The notes under the pieces: model-generated
What the model was told of the DNA's origin: nothing
The model's input: the letters and a program-made list of their open reading frames with translations, nothing else
The model's database searches: none
Shown here: piece by piece, positions 63,315 through 64,000 of the stretch
Position numbering within the stretch: the first letter of the stretch is position 1
Layout: the number at the start of each line of letters is the position of its first letter
Translations under genes and position numbers: made by a program
Source: Brevibacillus reuszeri
GTDB lineage: Bacteria; Bacillota; Bacilli; Brevibacillales; Brevibacillaceae
Assembly: GCF_002897295.1 (NCBI RefSeq)
Contig: NZ_BEXF01000007.1
Span: 62,001 to 126,000 of the forward strand
Reading direction: 5' to 3'
Length of the DNA: 64,000 nt

Positions 63315-64000
63315 GCGCATCGTTTCCCTTTGCCTGTTCGTCACCCTTTTGACCTTGGTAGCAGGATGCTGGGATCAGGTTCAAATTGAGGAACGAGGAT
63401 TTGTCGTCGGTGTAACGATTGATGTTCCACGGTCCAGCGAAACGGAAAAAAAGCGAATCAAGAGGCTCCTGACAAGCCTAAGGGCAAGCAGCGTTTTCTA
63501 ATGACGCATCAAATCGTCATTCCCGGGGGTCTGATCTCAGGCTCGCAAGGAATCAGCGGCGGGCAAAATACGACAGATGAAGCCTTTCTCAATCTCGCTT
63601 CAGAGGGCGATTCCCTATTTGAGGTATCACGAGAGTTGTCTACCCGTATCAGCCGAAACCCCTTTTATCAGCACTTGAAAATCCTTGTTGTTTCAGAGGA
63701 GATCGCTCGAAAGGGGTCAACGTTTTCCGATGCAGTGGATATTCTTTTGCGAGACCCGGACTCGAGACGCAGCAGCAAGGTTTTCATTTCCAAGGGGGAC
63801 GCTAGAAAGGTCATCGAGGTAAGGCCCAAAACAGAAAAAATCCCTGCCCTTTATATCAATTCTGTAGGCGAAAACATCAACAAAAATTCACGGATGCTAC
63901 CCGAGGTCACAATTGGAGATGTGCATCAGTATTTGTTAAATCAGTACAGCTTTGTAATCCCTCGTATCGTAGCGGAAAAAGAAGAAGTGAAGGTTGCTGG
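63307..64000 (+). pseudogene. GerA-type lipoprotein subunit C, frameshifted and cut by window
   Basis: The ATG at 63307 opens a lipoprotein signal ending VAGCWDQVQIEERGFVVGV, typical of GerAC. Frame 0 stops at 63501 after about 64 codons. The rest of the family text (RFLMTHQIVIPGGLISGSQG, then FLNLASEGDSLFEVSREL and DAVDILLRDPDSRRS) continues without stop to the window end in the -1 frame. The two join at GAAAAAAAGC (A7 at 63446-63452). This could be a one-base loss, a sequencing error, or -1 slippage at A-AAA-AAG. Confidence 0.8.

Overview
The window looks like a chromosomal segment of a spore-forming, moderate-GC Firmicute, most likely Brevibacillus or a close Paenibacillaceae relative. The reasons are strong AGGAGG ribosome sites, frequent TTG/GTG starts, a GerA-type germinant receptor operon, a YheC/D-type spore ATP-grasp protein, a KinB-like sporulation-type kinase, UPF0435 and RelQ-type small alarmone synthetase genes, and a DynA-like pair of dynamins. 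The species is an inference from protein style only; there is no rRNA or tRNA in the window.

Layout. 1-6.5 kb: carbon-starvation/pyruvate transporter CstA (cut by the left edge), small membrane proteins, a pirin, and a LytS/LytTR two-component pair that plausibly serves CstA. 6.5-13.9 kb: HppD, a methyltransferase, a secreted M14 peptidase, a cytoplasmic chemoreceptor paired with a 4-TM protein, a YvyF-like zinc/HTH protein and an Lrp-LysE pair. 14-23.3 kb: DEAD-box helicase, M42 peptidase, a TetR-MFS operon with two copies of one operator, a LysR regulator (probable CTG start) divergent from guanine deaminase-MFS, and PepV coupled to RelQ. 23.97-24.86 kb has no gene but contains two related, inverted, long-hairpin elements and other hairpins; this is the least explained stretch. 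24.9-37.4 kb: membrane chemoreceptor, GNAT, TetR, OppA-type lipoprotein, an unlisted 57-residue gene, KinB-like kinase, RlhA-like U32 protein, UPF0435, DHA2 MFS and FabF. 37.5-39.8 kb: XRE/MmyB regulator whose terminator is split by an IS3-family (IS150-like) element. 39.8-56.6 kb: citramalate synthase, hydrolases, ATP-grasp protein, PHP phosphatase, YqeK-like HD protein operon, thyA-dfrA, MocR regulator, cold-shock protein, lipoprotein, PutP, GNAT, zinc-ribbon protein and PepSY protein. 56.8-60.4 kb: two overlapping dynamin-like GTPases equal to a split DynA. 60.6-64 kb: GerA-type operon, with the third gene frameshifted at an A7G slippery run and continuing out of the window.

Most genes are ordinary core or accessory metabolism and regulation. 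The best leads for new biology are the paired long-hairpin elements between relQ and the chemoreceptor gene, a 25-nt hairpin motif shared by two distant intergenic regions, the gerC-like frameshift, the duplicated TetR operator, and the chemoreceptor/4-TM pair.
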